From DAOTWC01 sp048499435 (lineage in GTDB: Bacteria; Chloroflexota; Anaerolineae; Aggregatilineales; Phototrophicaceae), in the NCBI GenBank assembly GCA_048499435.1, contig JASNZW010000003.1, positions 62,001-126,000 of the forward strand: 64,000 bases of DNA. Reading direction: 5' to 3'. This document shows positions 42,075 to 50,605 of this stretch, piece after piece (positions within the stretch are counted from its first letter, which is position 1; each line of letters begins with the position of its first letter). The notes beneath the pieces are model-generated. The model did not search any database and was not told the origin of the DNA. It saw only the letters and a list, made by a program, of their open reading frames with translations. The translations under genes were made by a program, and so were the position numbers.

Positions 42075-44348
42075 TCACAAGGCGGGCGCAGGGGCAATAT
42101 GTGGGTAAATGGGCAGGTTAAGCGCCTGCCCCAGCGGTTGGCCGCTGCTGTCAAAAAATGACAGACGGGTGCTGGGGTCGCAGTTGGGGCGGCAGGCGTA
42201 AACCTCGACTGTAAGCTGGTAGTCGTCCGGCGGCAGCCCTGGCGCCAGCGGGATGATGTAAGGGTCAGCCACATACTGATAGGGCTGCCAGCGCCGGGTT
42301 GGGTAATCGCCGGGCGCGCGCAGAACTGTCTGGTAATGCAGCGCGCCGCGCGTGATGTCGTACAGGCTGACCTGGACCTGATAGTTTTCATCGAGCAGGC
42401 GCAGCGTTCGCCAGTAGAGCGTGAGGCGCAGCTCACCGCCAGGCTCGCGGCTGCCCTGCTCAAGCCTGAACGCGATCGCTTCCAGCCCGGCGTCAGTGCG
42501 GTCGCGCAGGCTGATGGCCCTATCCAGCCCGTGACCAGGGCGGGCGTGCAGCGTCAGCGGCGAAAAGGGCGCGGCGAACAGCGGGATGAGCGCGGCGCTG
42601 GTCGCGAGGGTGAGCGCCAGCAGGCGCGCTTCGGCCACCGGCAGCAGGGGCACGTCGCCGCTGTCAGGCCCGCCGCGGCGCGAGCGCCGCCACACCAGCG
42701 CGGCCAGCACGACAAACGCGCCCAGGCTTACCAGCCAGCCGCGCTGGCGCGGGGGAGTCGGGCCGAGCGTGAGCTGCACCTCACCGCTCATGACGGGAAC
42801 CTGCACCTGGATCAGGTTGGTTTGCGGGTCGGGCATCAGCGCCAGCGAACCGCCTTCGCTCCACGCCTGCCAGCCAGGGAAATAGGCCATCAGCAGGTTG
42901 ATGCGCTGCGCCGTGTTCGTGCTGACCTGCAGGCGCAGGGTGTGCGTCCCACCCTGGACTACGCTGGCCTGGAGGCCGCTGGCGCGCACGATGCGGTTGG
43001 CGATGTCGCCAGGCGTGCGGCTGGGCGGCGCCGCCGGCAGGGTTGTGGGCAGGGGCGCGCCCGGCGGCAGCACGGCGATGCCTGCGCCCTGCTGTTCATA
43101 ATGGAGCTGGGCGGCGGGCGTGAAGTTGTCCAGTGTGTCGGGCCAGCGGGGGGCCAGCCACACAGGCGCTGAAACTGTAATGATGGCGGCCAGCAGCGCC
43201 GGGGCGGCCAGCCGCCGCGCGCGCGGCGGCAGCCGCTCGCGGAGGGCCGCTGCGCCGCCAGCGGCCACCGCCGCGCACAGCGCCGCCACGCCAACGAGCC
43301 AGGTTTCCGCGGGCAGCAGCGCGGCGGCAGCGGCGGCGCCAGCTCCGCTGAGCAGAAATAGCGTGTGGAAGCCCGCTGCGCGGCGCGCGGCGACGGCGGC
43401 GGCTGCGCCTGCTGCCGCCAACACAGCGGCCAGCGGACCCAGCGTGAGGCGCGCGCGCGGAACCAGCTCTGCCAGGTCAATAAGCGGCAGCGGGCTGAGC
43501 AGCGTTTCGGGCAGCGTGCGCGGCGCGATAATTCGGGGACGCTCTTGCCAGGCGACAAGGCTTTGCTCGGCCAGGGCTGGCAGCCAATAGAAGGCTGCGA
43601 TGCCGATTCCGATAACGGCGCTTAAGCCAACCAGCGCCCAGGGAACGGGCCGCTGGCGGCGGCTGGCGGCGTAAAGCGTGAGCAGCGCCGCCAGGCCCGC
43701 GCCGACCGCTGCCAGCGGCGGGTGTGTCAGCGTCAGCGCCGCCGTCAGGAACGCCACCAGCGCGATATCGCGCGCGCTGTTCGCCCACAGCAGGTGGTCC
43801 ACGCGCCACAACAGCGCCGCCAGCAGCGCCACCCCGGTGACGGCGGGCAGATCACCCAGGATGTGCGGCGCGGTGTGACCGAAATAGGGGCTGAAAACGA
43901 ACAGCGCCGCCGCGATAAGCCCGGCCTGCGCGCTGGCGCGCTGCCGCGCCAGCCCATAGAGCGCCGCGCCTGCCAGGCAGAAGGCCGTGACATACAGCGC
44001 GCGCACCGCCACAACGGCGTCATTGGTCAGCAGCACTTCAAAGAGCGCGGCGGCATAAGCTGGCGCTGGGGGGTAGTAGTGGGGGATTGGCGCGCCGTAG
44101 CCCTGCTGCGCGAACGCCGACCAGCGCGGATACAGCCGCCCTTCCTGCAGGGCGGCGGCGTAGTCGGCGGCCATGAAAGCGTGATTTTCACTGGCGTTGG
44201 TGTGGGGCAGCCCTGGCTGAAGCAGGAATGGCCACGCCGCCAGCAGGCCCAGCGCCAGCGCCAGCAGCAGGCCCCAATCCCAGCCGCGCCGCGCCTGGCG
44301 CATCCAGCGCGGCAGGTCTTCATTTGCTAACCCAGCGGTGTAGTCCAT
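42075..44348 (-). CDS. Large multi-pass membrane protein (GT-C-like / '6-pyruvoyl-tetrahydropterin synthase-related')
   Basis: 757 residues. An N-terminal helix (about 25-42) is followed by an extracytoplasmic acidic loop (NASENHAFMAADYAAALQEG, then LYPRW) and about ten more helices up to residue ~390. This layout is typical of GT-C glycosyltransferase-like proteins, where the first loop carries an acidic catalytic residue. A beta-rich outer domain (about 400-500) follows, then one more helix (about 535-552), another near 580, and a second beta domain (about 610-757). The GT-C activity is inferred from topology; no sugar-lipid substrate can be named. Such proteins are often annotated as PTPS-related membrane proteins. 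It diverges from the GNAT genes. Confidence 0.7.
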   Translation of the reverse strand: MDYTAGLANEDLPRWMRQARRGWDWGLLLALALGLLAAWPFLLQPGLPHTNASENHAFMAADYAAALQEGRLYPRWSAFAQQGYGAPIPHYYPPAPAYAAALFEVLLTNDAVVAVRALYVTAFCLAGAALYGLARQRASAQAGLIAAALFVFSPYFGHTAPHILGDLPAVTGVALLAALLWRVDHLLWANSARDIALVAFLTAALTLTHPPLAAVGAGLAALLTLYAASRRQRPVPWALVGLSAVIGIGIAAFYWLPALAEQSLVAWQERPRIIAPRTLPETLLSPLPLIDLAELVPRARLTLGPLAAVLAAAGAAAAVAARRAAGFHTLFLLSGAGAAAAAALLPAETWLVGVAALCAAVAAGGAAALRERLPPRARRLAAPALLAAIITVSAPVWLAPRWPDTLDNFTPAAQLHYEQQGAGIAVLPPGAPLPTTLPAAPPSRTPGDIANRIVRASGLQASVVQGGTHTLRLQVSTNTAQRINLLMAYFPGWQAWSEGGSLALMPDPQTNLIQVQVPVMSGEVQLTLGPTPPRQRGWLVSLGAFVVLAALVWRRSRRGGPDSGDVPLLPVAEARLLALTLATSAALIPLFAAPFSPLTLHARPGHGLDRAISLRDRTDAGLEAIAFRLEQGSREPGGELRLTLYWRTLRLLDENYQVQVSLYDITRGALHYQTVLRAPGDYPTRRWQPYQYVADPYIIPLAPGLPPDDYQLTVEVYACRPNCDPSTRLSFFDSSGQPLGQALNLPIYPHIAPAPAL

Positions 44349-44361
44349 GCCCGCATTTTAC

Positions 44362-44390
44362 TTGATTTACCCTGTTGGCGGTGATATGCT
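44362..44390 (+). promoter_or_regulatory. Promoter of the GNAT-AlaX-TPR gene cluster
   Basis: TTGATT (44362-44367), a 17-base spacer and TATGCT (44385-44390), each matching 4/6. The predicted start near 44397 lies 16 bases before the ATG at 44413. This rules out the longer frame start at 44347 for the first GNAT. Confidence 0.55.
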
Positions 44391-44412
44391 GTGCCCGTTC
44401 GGACGGGGATTA

Positions 44413-44886
44413 ATGGTTACTGTTACGATTCGCAGAGTCGAGCCGGGCGATCTGCCAGCGGTGGCGGCGCTGTGGCATGAACGGATGCTGCTCCAGCAGC
44501 AGGCCGACCAGCGGCTCACGCTGGCTGCTGACGCGCAGGCGCGCTGGCGGGCGGCGGCGGCTGGCTGGCTGGCTGACCCTCGCTGCCTGATGATCGCCGC
44601 TGAGCGCGAGGGGCTGCTGGTTGGCTACGCGGTCGGCTGGCTGCGCGACGCCCCGCCGGGGCTGCTGCCAGAGCGCCTGGGCGTTGTCAGCGAAATGCAC
44701 GTTGGCGCGCACAGCTATCAGGCCGGGCTGGGGCGAGCGCTGCTGGATGAACTGCGCGCGTGGTTCTCGCAGCAGGGCGCTGCCGCGCTGACCGCGCAGG
44801 TTCCGCGCCGGCAGCCGGTGGAGCAGGCTTTCTGGCGGGCGATGGGCGCCGCTGAATGGGTTGAGATTATGTGGGTGAAGCTGTGA
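44413..44886 (+). CDS. GNAT family N-acetyltransferase (first of a tandem pair)
   Basis: 157 residues from the ATG at 44413. The GNAT fold is visible: IRRVEPGDLPAVAALWHERM at the start, beta-4 strand VVSEMHVGAHS, and the acetyl-CoA loop QAGLGRALLDELRAWF, where the first loop position is Gln-Ala-Gly-Leu-Gly instead of Arg/Gln-x-x-Gly-Ile-Gly. The C-terminal strand is EWVEIMWVKL. The substrate is unknown. Its stop shares a base with the start of the second GNAT gene (TGATG), and the two proteins are similar in size, so they may be an old duplication or a heteromeric pair. Confidence 0.82.
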   Translation: MVTVTIRRVEPGDLPAVAALWHERMLLQQQADQRLTLAADAQARWRAAAAGWLADPRCLMIAAEREGLLVGYAVGWLRDAPPGLLPERLGVVSEMHVGAHSYQAGLGRALLDELRAWFSQQGAAALTAQVPRRQPVEQAFWRAMGAAEWVEIMWVKL

Positions 44887-45371
44887 TGATCCGGTTTGCC
44901 GGGGCCGCCGACGTTGAGGCCATTGGCCAGTTGTGGACCGCGCTGGTCGCTTACCACCGAGCACTTGACCCCGATATGCCCACCGCGATGCCCGACGGCG
45001 CGGCGTATTACAGCCGCAGCCTGCGCAGTCGACTCGACGATAAACACACCTGCGTGCTGGTCGCGGAACAGGATGGCCGGGTGGTTGGGTATGTCCTGGG
45101 CGTGGTGGTAGACCTGCTGCCGGAGATGTTTGACTACGAAGCGGGCGGGTTTCTGGCCGATATTTTCGTCGAGGCCAGCTACCGGGGGCAGGGCATCGGC
45201 CTGGCGCTGGTTGAGGCCCTGGCCGCCTGGTTCCAGCAGCAGGGGCTGCGCCATTTTGAATGGCATGTAGCCGCCAGCAACACGGATGCGCTGGCCTTCT
45301 GGCGCAGGATTGGCGGGCGCGATTTTATAATTCGGATGCGGGCGGATATCGCGCCGGGGGACAGTGTATGA
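44886..45371 (+). CDS. GNAT family N-acetyltransferase (second of a tandem pair)
   Basis: 161 residues. It is a better GNAT match than its neighbour: IRFAGAADVEAIGQLWTALV at the N-terminus, VGYVLGVVVDLLPEMF, the strand GGFLADIFVEASYRGQGIGL with the classic R-G-Q-G-I-G acetyl-CoA loop, and the C-terminal NTDALAFWRRIGGRDF. The last segment is typical of ribosomal-protein or small-amine acetyltransferases. The stop overlaps the AlaX gene as ATGA, so AlaX and this enzyme are translationally coupled. Confidence 0.88.
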   Translation: MIRFAGAADVEAIGQLWTALVAYHRALDPDMPTAMPDGAAYYSRSLRSRLDDKHTCVLVAEQDGRVVGYVLGVVVDLLPEMFDYEAGGFLADIFVEASYRGQGIGLALVEALAAWFQQQGLRHFEWHVAASNTDALAFWRRIGGRDFIIRMRADIAPGDSV

Positions 45372-46078
45372 CTGCGCTGCTGTATCAGCTTGACAGCTAT
45401 ATTAAAGAGTTCACGGCGCAGGTGACGGCGGTGGATGCCGACCAGCGCGCGGTTTATCTGGACCGCACGGCGTTTTATCCGGGCGGCGGCGGCCAGCCTT
45501 ACGACACGGGCGCGCTGATCAGCGGCGGTCAGACGTACCAGGTGACGCAGGTCGGGCGCGGCGGCGCGCATATCGTTGACGGCGCTGACTTGCCCGCTGT
45601 CGGCGCGGAGGTGCGCGGCGTGCTTGACTGGACGCGGCGCTATCAGCTTATGCGCACGCATACCGCTATGCACATCCTGTGCGGCGTCGTTTGGCGCGAC
45701 TACGGCGCCAGCGTGACCGGCGGCAACATGGAGCCGCTCAAGGGGCGCATGGATTTTGAATTTGAACGGCTGCAAAAAGATCTGGTAGGCGAGATTGAGG
45801 CGCGCAGCAACGCTGAAGTCGCTGCCGCGCGCGCTGTCGTGGTGCGCGTGCTGCCGCGCGACGAAGCGTTTGCGATTCCTGACCTGATTCGCACGAAGAT
45901 CAACCTGCTGCCAGCGGGCATAGCCCACGTCAGGACGGTTGAGCTGGTTGGGCTGGACCTCCAGGCTGACGGCGGGACGCACGTCGCCAACACGCGCGAG
46001 GTCGGCCAGATTCACATCGTGGATTACAAGAGCAAGGGCGGCATTAACAAGCGCATTTATGTCGAGCTGGATGAATAA
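45368..46078 (+). CDS. Alanyl-tRNA trans-editing protein (AlaX family)
   Basis: 236 residues from the ATG at 45368. It has the AlaRS editing domain without the synthetase and would hydrolyse Ser-tRNA(Ala) or Gly-tRNA(Ala). The N-terminal beta-barrel (TAFYPGGGGQPYDTGAL) marks the medium-length AlaX-M type. The first zinc motif is intact, HxxxH in RTHTAMHILCG. The second usually reads C-GGTHV, but here it is QADGGTHVANTREVG, so Asp replaces the Cys ligand while His is kept. The end, SKGGINKRIYVEL, is standard. It shares an operon with the two GNATs, an unusual partnership. Confidence 0.9.
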   Translation: MTALLYQLDSYIKEFTAQVTAVDADQRAVYLDRTAFYPGGGGQPYDTGALISGGQTYQVTQVGRGGAHIVDGADLPAVGAEVRGVLDWTRRYQLMRTHTAMHILCGVVWRDYGASVTGGNMEPLKGRMDFEFERLQKDLVGEIEARSNAEVAAARAVVVRVLPRDEAFAIPDLIRTKINLLPAGIAHVRTVELVGLDLQADGGTHVANTREVGQIHIVDYKSKGGINKRIYVELDE

Positions 46079-46083
46079 GCGCC

Positions 46084-46788
46084 ATGCGCCATCTGCACCC
46101 TGTGCTGCCGACTGAGAGTTTTGTCGCCAGCGGCGTGTACCGGCAGACAGCTTCGGGCGCGCCCGAATACTGGAGCGTTCACGCGCAGCCCGGCGGCGCG
46201 TTAGTGACCCGTGTGGATCGCGATGGGCGCGCGGTAGATGGGCGCAGCCTGCTGATCGAGGCCTGGTCTGTGCCCGGCGGCGCTGTTGAGCGTTTCAGCC
46301 TGCGGGCGTATGGCGGGCCGGCAGACCCGTTTCAGGTGGCGCGCGCCGACGTTATGCTCGACGGCCTGCGCGCTGAGATCGGCCGCAGCGCGGACGGCGG
46401 GCCGCGCCAGGACAGCGTTTTAACCCTGCGGGGGCCGGCCTGCGTCTGTCCCGACGCGGTGATATTTCGCGGTTTGGTCGTGCGGTGGGCGGCGCGGCAG
46501 ACTGTGCCCGTGTCACTGGTGATGTATGCGCCGTTCGATGGCGAACAGCCCGTTTCGGACGCTGTAGTTCTCAGCGCCGGCCCGCCGCTGTGGGTTGAAG
46601 ACGATACGGTCAGCGTTGACGGACGCGCTGTGCTGGCGGAGCGCTGGCGCTGGCCGGGCGTGCCGGGGTTTGCTGGCGACCTGTGGCTGGACGCGCACGG
46701 CGCTGTGCTGCGCCACCTGCGCCCGGACGGCGCGGACGTCACATTGGCGCGGTATGCGCGGCGGATGGAGCCATCGGCACATGGTTGA
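46084..46788 (+). CDS. Conserved-looking protein of unknown function
   Basis: 234 residues, no signal peptide or membrane helix. The sequence is rich in beta-strand (SVHAQPGGALVTRVDRDG, LLIEAWSVPGG, VLTLRGPACVCPD, SLVMYAPFDG) and reads like a lipocalin/YndJ-like or DUF-type beta-barrel. I do not recognise the family. There is one CVC pair near residue 120. It starts five bases after AlaX and overlaps the first TPR gene, so it is in the operon. Function not assigned. Confidence 0.55.
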   Translation: MRHLHPVLPTESFVASGVYRQTASGAPEYWSVHAQPGGALVTRVDRDGRAVDGRSLLIEAWSVPGGAVERFSLRAYGGPADPFQVARADVMLDGLRAEIGRSADGGPRQDSVLTLRGPACVCPDAVIFRGLVVRWAARQTVPVSLVMYAPFDGEQPVSDAVVLSAGPPLWVEDDTVSVDGRAVLAERWRWPGVPGFAGDLWLDAHGAVLRHLRPDGADVTLARYARRMEPSAHG

Positions 46789-47785
46789 ACGGTTTCGCTT
46801 GTTTTTAGGCCCGGCGCGCGTGCGGGCGTTCGTGCTGCTGCTGGGCATAACCGGCCTTCTGAGCCTGGCGCTGAGCGCGATTGCGCCGCAGGCGGAGTGG
46901 ACCGCCAGCGCGCAGATCGCGCTGGCGCTCGTCTTTTTCGCCGGCGCGGCGGTCATCGTCGGCGGGCGCATGACGCGCGAGGAGCGCGCGCGCTGGTTTT
47001 CGATTCTTGGTCCGGCGGTCGGCGCGCTGGCGCTGGCGCTGACGGTGCTGCCGGACCTGGCGCTGCCGCTGGCGGGCGTGGCGGCGGGGTGGGTCATCGC
47101 CGGGCTGCTGCTGTTCCGCCCGCGCGCGCCCAGGGCGTATCTGGACGCGGTCAAGCACCTGCGCCGCGGCAGCTACGCTGAGGCAGTCGAATGCCTGGAT
47201 GAGCTGATTAAGGACAGCCCTGACAACCTTGACTATTACCGTTTGCGGGCCGAGGTGTTCCGGCTGTGGGGCAAGCTCGACCGGGCGTGCCGCGACTATC
47301 AGCGAATGACAGAGCTTGCGCCTGAGTCGGCGGTGGCGTTTAATGGCCTGGCCGAGGTGCACCTTCAGTCCGGCAAATTCGCTGAGGCGCACACCGCCGC
47401 GCAGCGAGCTTATAAGCTGGCCCCGGATGAGTGGGTGGCGGCGTATAACCTGGGGATGATTGAGGATCGCCTGGGCGACGCTGACGCCGCGATCCAGCAT
47501 CTTACTGAGGCGCTGGCGCTGAAAGTTCCTGATGCGCGCCACCGGCTGCTGATTCACCTGTACCTGGCGCGGGCTTACGCGCGCCTGGGAGATCTGCCAG
47601 CGGCGGCGGACGAGGCGGCGCTGGTCGCTAAGCAGCGCAGCGGCTTGCAGGAATGGCAGTCGCTGCTGGGTCATGAACAGGCGGCGGCGCTGCGCGCTGT
47701 GCTGGCGGACGATATCGCGCTGGCTGACCGCCTGGCCGCCGGTGAGATCACGGCTGCGGCGCTGGCGGCGGGCGAATCGACATGA
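46781..47785 (+). CDS. Membrane-anchored TPR protein (first of three)
   Basis: 334 residues from the ATG at 46781, eight bases inside the preceding gene. Four closely packed transmembrane helices at the N-terminus (about 13-30, 42-62, 72-90, 93-112) are followed by five or so tetratricopeptide repeats (about 120-290). Typical segments are YAEAVECLDELIKDSPDNLD and FAEAHTAAQRAYKLAPDEWV. The TPR array would face the cytoplasm and gather partners at the membrane. The three successive genes encode the same design with different sequences. Function unknown; a scaffold is the likely role. Confidence 0.78.
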   Translation: MVERFRLFLGPARVRAFVLLLGITGLLSLALSAIAPQAEWTASAQIALALVFFAGAAVIVGGRMTREERARWFSILGPAVGALALALTVLPDLALPLAGVAAGWVIAGLLLFRPRAPRAYLDAVKHLRRGSYAEAVECLDELIKDSPDNLDYYRLRAEVFRLWGKLDRACRDYQRMTELAPESAVAFNGLAEVHLQSGKFAEAHTAAQRAYKLAPDEWVAAYNLGMIEDRLGDADAAIQHLTEALALKVPDARHRLLIHLYLARAYARLGDLPAAADEAALVAKQRSGLQEWQSLLGHEQAAALRAVLADDIALADRLAAGEITAAALAAGEST

Positions 47786-48657
47786 CGAACCGGCGCGTTT
47801 ATTGGCTGATGCTGTTTGGCGGGGCGGGGGTGGGGCTGGCCGGCCTGCTGGTGTTTATGGGCGGGCTGGTGATCGAACTGGTGAGCGAGTCCGACGCGGC
47901 GCGGACGGGCCTGTCGCCGGTGATTCAGTTAGCGCTGGCCGGGCTGTGCCTGGCGTCAGCCATGTTTATGCTGGTGTTCGCGCTGATCGGCTGGCTGCTG
48001 GCGCGCCAGTCGCGCGAGCAGGGGTCAGGCTATGGCGAAGCCTACCGGCTGATCGAGGCCCTGCGCTTCCGCGAGGCGATCCCCCTGCTGGAGCGCTCGA
48101 TCAGCGAGGGCAAGGAAACCGCCGAGGTGCTGATGCTGCTGACCAGCGCCTATGCTTACACCGGCCAGCTCGCCAAAGCGCAGGCCGCTGCTGACCGTTC
48201 GGTGCGGCTCTTTCCCAACGATCCGGATGCCTATATCACGCTGGCGAACAACTACCGGATGCAGGCCGCCTATGACGAAGCCTCCGCCGCACTGCGCCAG
48301 GCGGCTGAGCTGGCCCCCAACCAGCCGGCTGTCTGGGCTGAGCAGGGCTTTCTCCAGCTTTTCGCCGGCGATGAGGCCGCCGCGCTGGCGTCGTTTGAGC
48401 GCGCGGCGGTCCACGCTATGCCGTCCATGTACGGCGTGCGCGTGTACTATCACTTGACGCAGCTTTACCAGAAGCGCGGCGCTGCCGCCGAGGCAGTGCG
48501 CGCGAACGCCAAGATGATGAGCGCCCGCGATGGGCTGGTGGCCTGGAAACCGGCGCTGAGCGCCCTGGAGGGCACCGCTTACGGCCAGGCGATGCGCTAT
48601 GAGATCGCGACTATCGAACAGGCGTTGGCGGATGCCGACGCCGGGAACCTGGGTTAG
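47782..48657 (+). CDS. Membrane-anchored TPR protein (second of three)
   Basis: 291 residues; the ATG overlaps the previous stop as ATGA. Two transmembrane helices (about 5-30 and 47-70) are followed by tetratricopeptide repeats from about 85 to 270. Examples are FREAIPLLERSISEGKETAE and YDEASAALRQAAELAPNQPA. It has the same architecture as its neighbours, with fewer helices. No enzymatic motif is visible. Confidence 0.78.
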   Translation: MTNRRVYWLMLFGGAGVGLAGLLVFMGGLVIELVSESDAARTGLSPVIQLALAGLCLASAMFMLVFALIGWLLARQSREQGSGYGEAYRLIEALRFREAIPLLERSISEGKETAEVLMLLTSAYAYTGQLAKAQAAADRSVRLFPNDPDAYITLANNYRMQAAYDEASAALRQAAELAPNQPAVWAEQGFLQLFAGDEAAALASFERAAVHAMPSMYGVRVYYHLTQLYQKRGAAAEAVRANAKMMSARDGLVAWKPALSALEGTAYGQAMRYEIATIEQALADADAGNLG

Positions 48658-48659
48658 CG

Positions 48660-49454
48660 GTGAAGCCGGTCGCGCTGCGCCTGCTGGCGCAGTTCCGATC
48701 CTGGGACCGGCCCGCGCAGCTTGGGCTGGCGCTGGCGCTGGCGCTGATCGCGGTGGTGCTGGTTGTGGGGCGGCTGGGGCCGGCCAGCCTGTTCGAGCCG
48801 GCGCTGATCGGCCTGCTGGGGCTGGTGATCGTCGCGCAGGTGATTGTGCTGTGGGCCAGGCGCGGCCTGGTGACACCGTACACGCAGGCGCAGCGCCATT
48901 ATCTGGCGGGCGATTTTGAGGCCGCCTGCGCGGTGCTTGAGGGCCAGCGCCAGGCGGGCAAGGCGGATTTCCGCGCTCTGACGCTGTTGGGCAACGCCTA
49001 TCGTCAGCGCGGCGCGCTGGCTGAGAGCGCGGCGGCACTGGAGGCTGCGCTGGCGCTGCGGCCAAATCACAATTTTCCCCTGTATGGTTTTGGGCGTACA
49101 CTGCTGGTACAGGGACAGTACGCCGAAGCCGCTGACGTGTTTGAACGCGCGCTTGAGGCCGGCGCGCCGCCTATCGCCCATCTGGACGCTGCGGAGGCTT
49201 ACTATCGACTGGGGGATGCAGCGGCGGCGCGCGCGCAGCTTGCGGCGGCCGAGGCGGCGGACGAGGCGCCGCGTCAACTGCTGCGGGCTTACCTGCTGCA
49301 CCAGTTGGCTGGCGGCGACCCGCCTGACGCGGCCCTGATTCGGGCGGGGATCGCCTATTGGGAGGCCAGCGCGGCGCGGTTTGCCGCTTCGCCTTACGGC
49401 GCGGCGCTGGTGGTTGATATTCGTTGGCTGCAAGCACGCCTTGAGGAGATGTAG
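48660..49454 (+). CDS. Membrane-anchored TPR protein (third of three)
   Basis: 264 residues from a GTG two bases after the previous stop. Two transmembrane helices (about 20-37 and 41-65, LGLALALALIAVVLVVG and ALIGLLGLVIVAQVIVLWA) precede TPR repeats (about 75-200), such as FEAACAVLEGQRQAGKADFR and YAEAADVFERALEAGAPPIA. The C-terminal ~50 residues are helical and not obviously TPR. It is co-transcribed with the other two, which suggests a hetero-oligomeric membrane scaffold. Confidence 0.77.
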   Translation: MKPVALRLLAQFRSWDRPAQLGLALALALIAVVLVVGRLGPASLFEPALIGLLGLVIVAQVIVLWARRGLVTPYTQAQRHYLAGDFEAACAVLEGQRQAGKADFRALTLLGNAYRQRGALAESAAALEAALALRPNHNFPLYGFGRTLLVQGQYAEAADVFERALEAGAPPIAHLDAAEAYYRLGDAAAARAQLAAAEAADEAPRQLLRAYLLHQLAGGDPPDAALIRAGIAYWEASAARFAASPYGAALVVDIRWLQARLEEM

Positions 49455-49457
49455 CTC

Positions 49458-49967
49458 ATGTCGGTTTTCATGGGACGTGATGGCAGTATCTCGATTTTTC
49501 GCGTGGCGCTGGCGGTGGCGCTGGTGGGTATTCTGTTCATTGGCGGGGCGCTGCTGTCGTTCTTTATAGATCAGTCCAGCCGCCAGTCGCCGCTGGAAAT
49601 TGAGCCGTTCCCTGGCGCTGAGCCGATGGGCGAGATTCCCGGCGGCCTGGCGGCGCGGAGCCTCATTTTCCGGGTGAGCGACGCTTCGCCCGAAGAGGTG
49701 GCGGATTACTACCAGCAGAAGCTGACCGAGTTCAGCGGGAGCGACCCGCAGGAATGCGCCCGCATACCGCGGGTGGGTTCGTACCCGGAGGCGGAAGGGC
49801 GCAACGATGTGGTCCCCTTCCAGTACATCTGCCATTTCGACCGTTCCGGTTTCCGCGCCACACAATATACCAAAGTGACGATTCAACCGGGGATTTTCAG
49901 CGCTGTCCCGGCGGACAACACGCTCGGCTTCACTATGATTGAGCATGAGCAGCGCTGGCAGCCCTGA
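49458..49967 (+). CDS. Single-pass membrane protein with extracytoplasmic domain, unknown function
   Basis: 169 residues. One N-terminal helix (about 12-37, IFRVALAVALVGILFIGGAL) anchors a soluble domain facing outward. That domain carries a Pro-rich strap (EIEPFPGAEPMGEIPGG) and a compact region with SDASPEEVADYYQQKLTEFS, a pattern seen in small extracytoplasmic proteins of unknown function. Two Cys (in QECARIP and YICHFD) could form a disulphide. It begins three bases after the third TPR gene and its end overlaps the next gene by 23 bases. Confidence 0.65.
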   Translation: MSVFMGRDGSISIFRVALAVALVGILFIGGALLSFFIDQSSRQSPLEIEPFPGAEPMGEIPGGLAARSLIFRVSDASPEEVADYYQQKLTEFSGSDPQECARIPRVGSYPEAEGRNDVVPFQYICHFDRSGFRATQYTKVTIQPGIFSAVPADNTLGFTMIEHEQRWQP

Positions 49968-50430
49968 GCCGCGCCCGCGCTGGCTGCTGCCGGCGCTGGC
50001 GTTAAGCGTGTGCGGGCTGATATTCGCGGCAACAGCGGGCGCGCAGGCGGTCGGCGTGCTGGCGGCGATTGTCGCGCCGCCCACGCCGCCTGTGCCTGAG
50101 GGGGCTGCGCTGACAGCGCACACCAGCGCGGCGCATGGCGTTGACCTGTGGGAGTATGACGTAAGCCTGAAGCCGTGCGCTGTGGTCGCGTTCTACCAGG
50201 CGCAGGGGGGAAGCTGCGCCGTGCGCGCGGGCTGGTGCGATGGCGACGACCCCGGCGTGCTGGAAATAAACGTGGCGCGCTGCGTTGGCGACGCGGCGTT
50301 TTCGGCCTTCGCGCTGCGCTGGCGGGCGGAAATAGCGGCCGGCAGCGCGCCGGCCGCAACCCGGCTGACGCTGGACCGCGAGGTATCGTGGATGGGCGGG
50401 CTGCCGCCAGAGACCGCCGCGCCCCCCTGA
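49945..50430 (+). CDS. Small membrane-anchored protein, unknown function; likely relative of the preceding gene
   Basis: 161 residues from the ATG at 49945 (a TTG two codons earlier is possible). A basic N-terminus and one helix (about 13-36, LLPALALSVCGLIFAATAGA) are followed by an outward domain of about 110 residues. It contains AVVAFYQAQGGSCAVRAGWC, reminiscent of the YYQQKL segment next door and of similar Cys content, so the two may share a fold. It is the last gene of the cluster, 206 bases before ileS. Function unknown. Confidence 0.6.
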   Translation: MSSAGSPEPRPRWLLPALALSVCGLIFAATAGAQAVGVLAAIVAPPTPPVPEGAALTAHTSAAHGVDLWEYDVSLKPCAVVAFYQAQGGSCAVRAGWCDGDDPGVLEINVARCVGDAAFSAFALRWRAEIAAGSAPAATRLTLDREVSWMGGLPPETAAPP

Positions 50431-50465
50431 TTGCCCCTACCCGAATCGCGCGGTGTGGGGAATAA

Positions 50466-50495
50466 TTGCAACCCTCATCAAGGCAGCAGTATAAC
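50466..50495 (+). promoter_or_regulatory. Upstream promoter candidate for ileS
   Basis: TTGCAA (50466-50471), an 18-base spacer and TATAAC (50490-50495), matching 4/6 and 5/6. It would give a leader of about 135 bases. No T-box consensus is present in that leader. Confidence 0.4.
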
Positions 50496-50576
50496 AGCGA
50501 ACGGCGTGCGCAGGAGGTGCTATCGTGGTGTCGAGACATGCGCTCACACCGCGGGCCATTGCCAGTTTGACAGGGC

Positions 50577-50605
50577 GTGCTGGCTAGTGTGTTTTCGAAC
50601 CGACC
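50577..50605 (+). promoter_or_regulatory. Downstream promoter candidate for ileS
   Basis: A perfect TTGACA (50577-50582), a 17-base spacer and TGTTTT (50600-50605, 3/6). The predicted start near 50612 is 25 bases before the ATG at 50637. The TTG of the -35 is in frame with ileS and could be mistaken for an earlier start. Confidence 0.45.
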
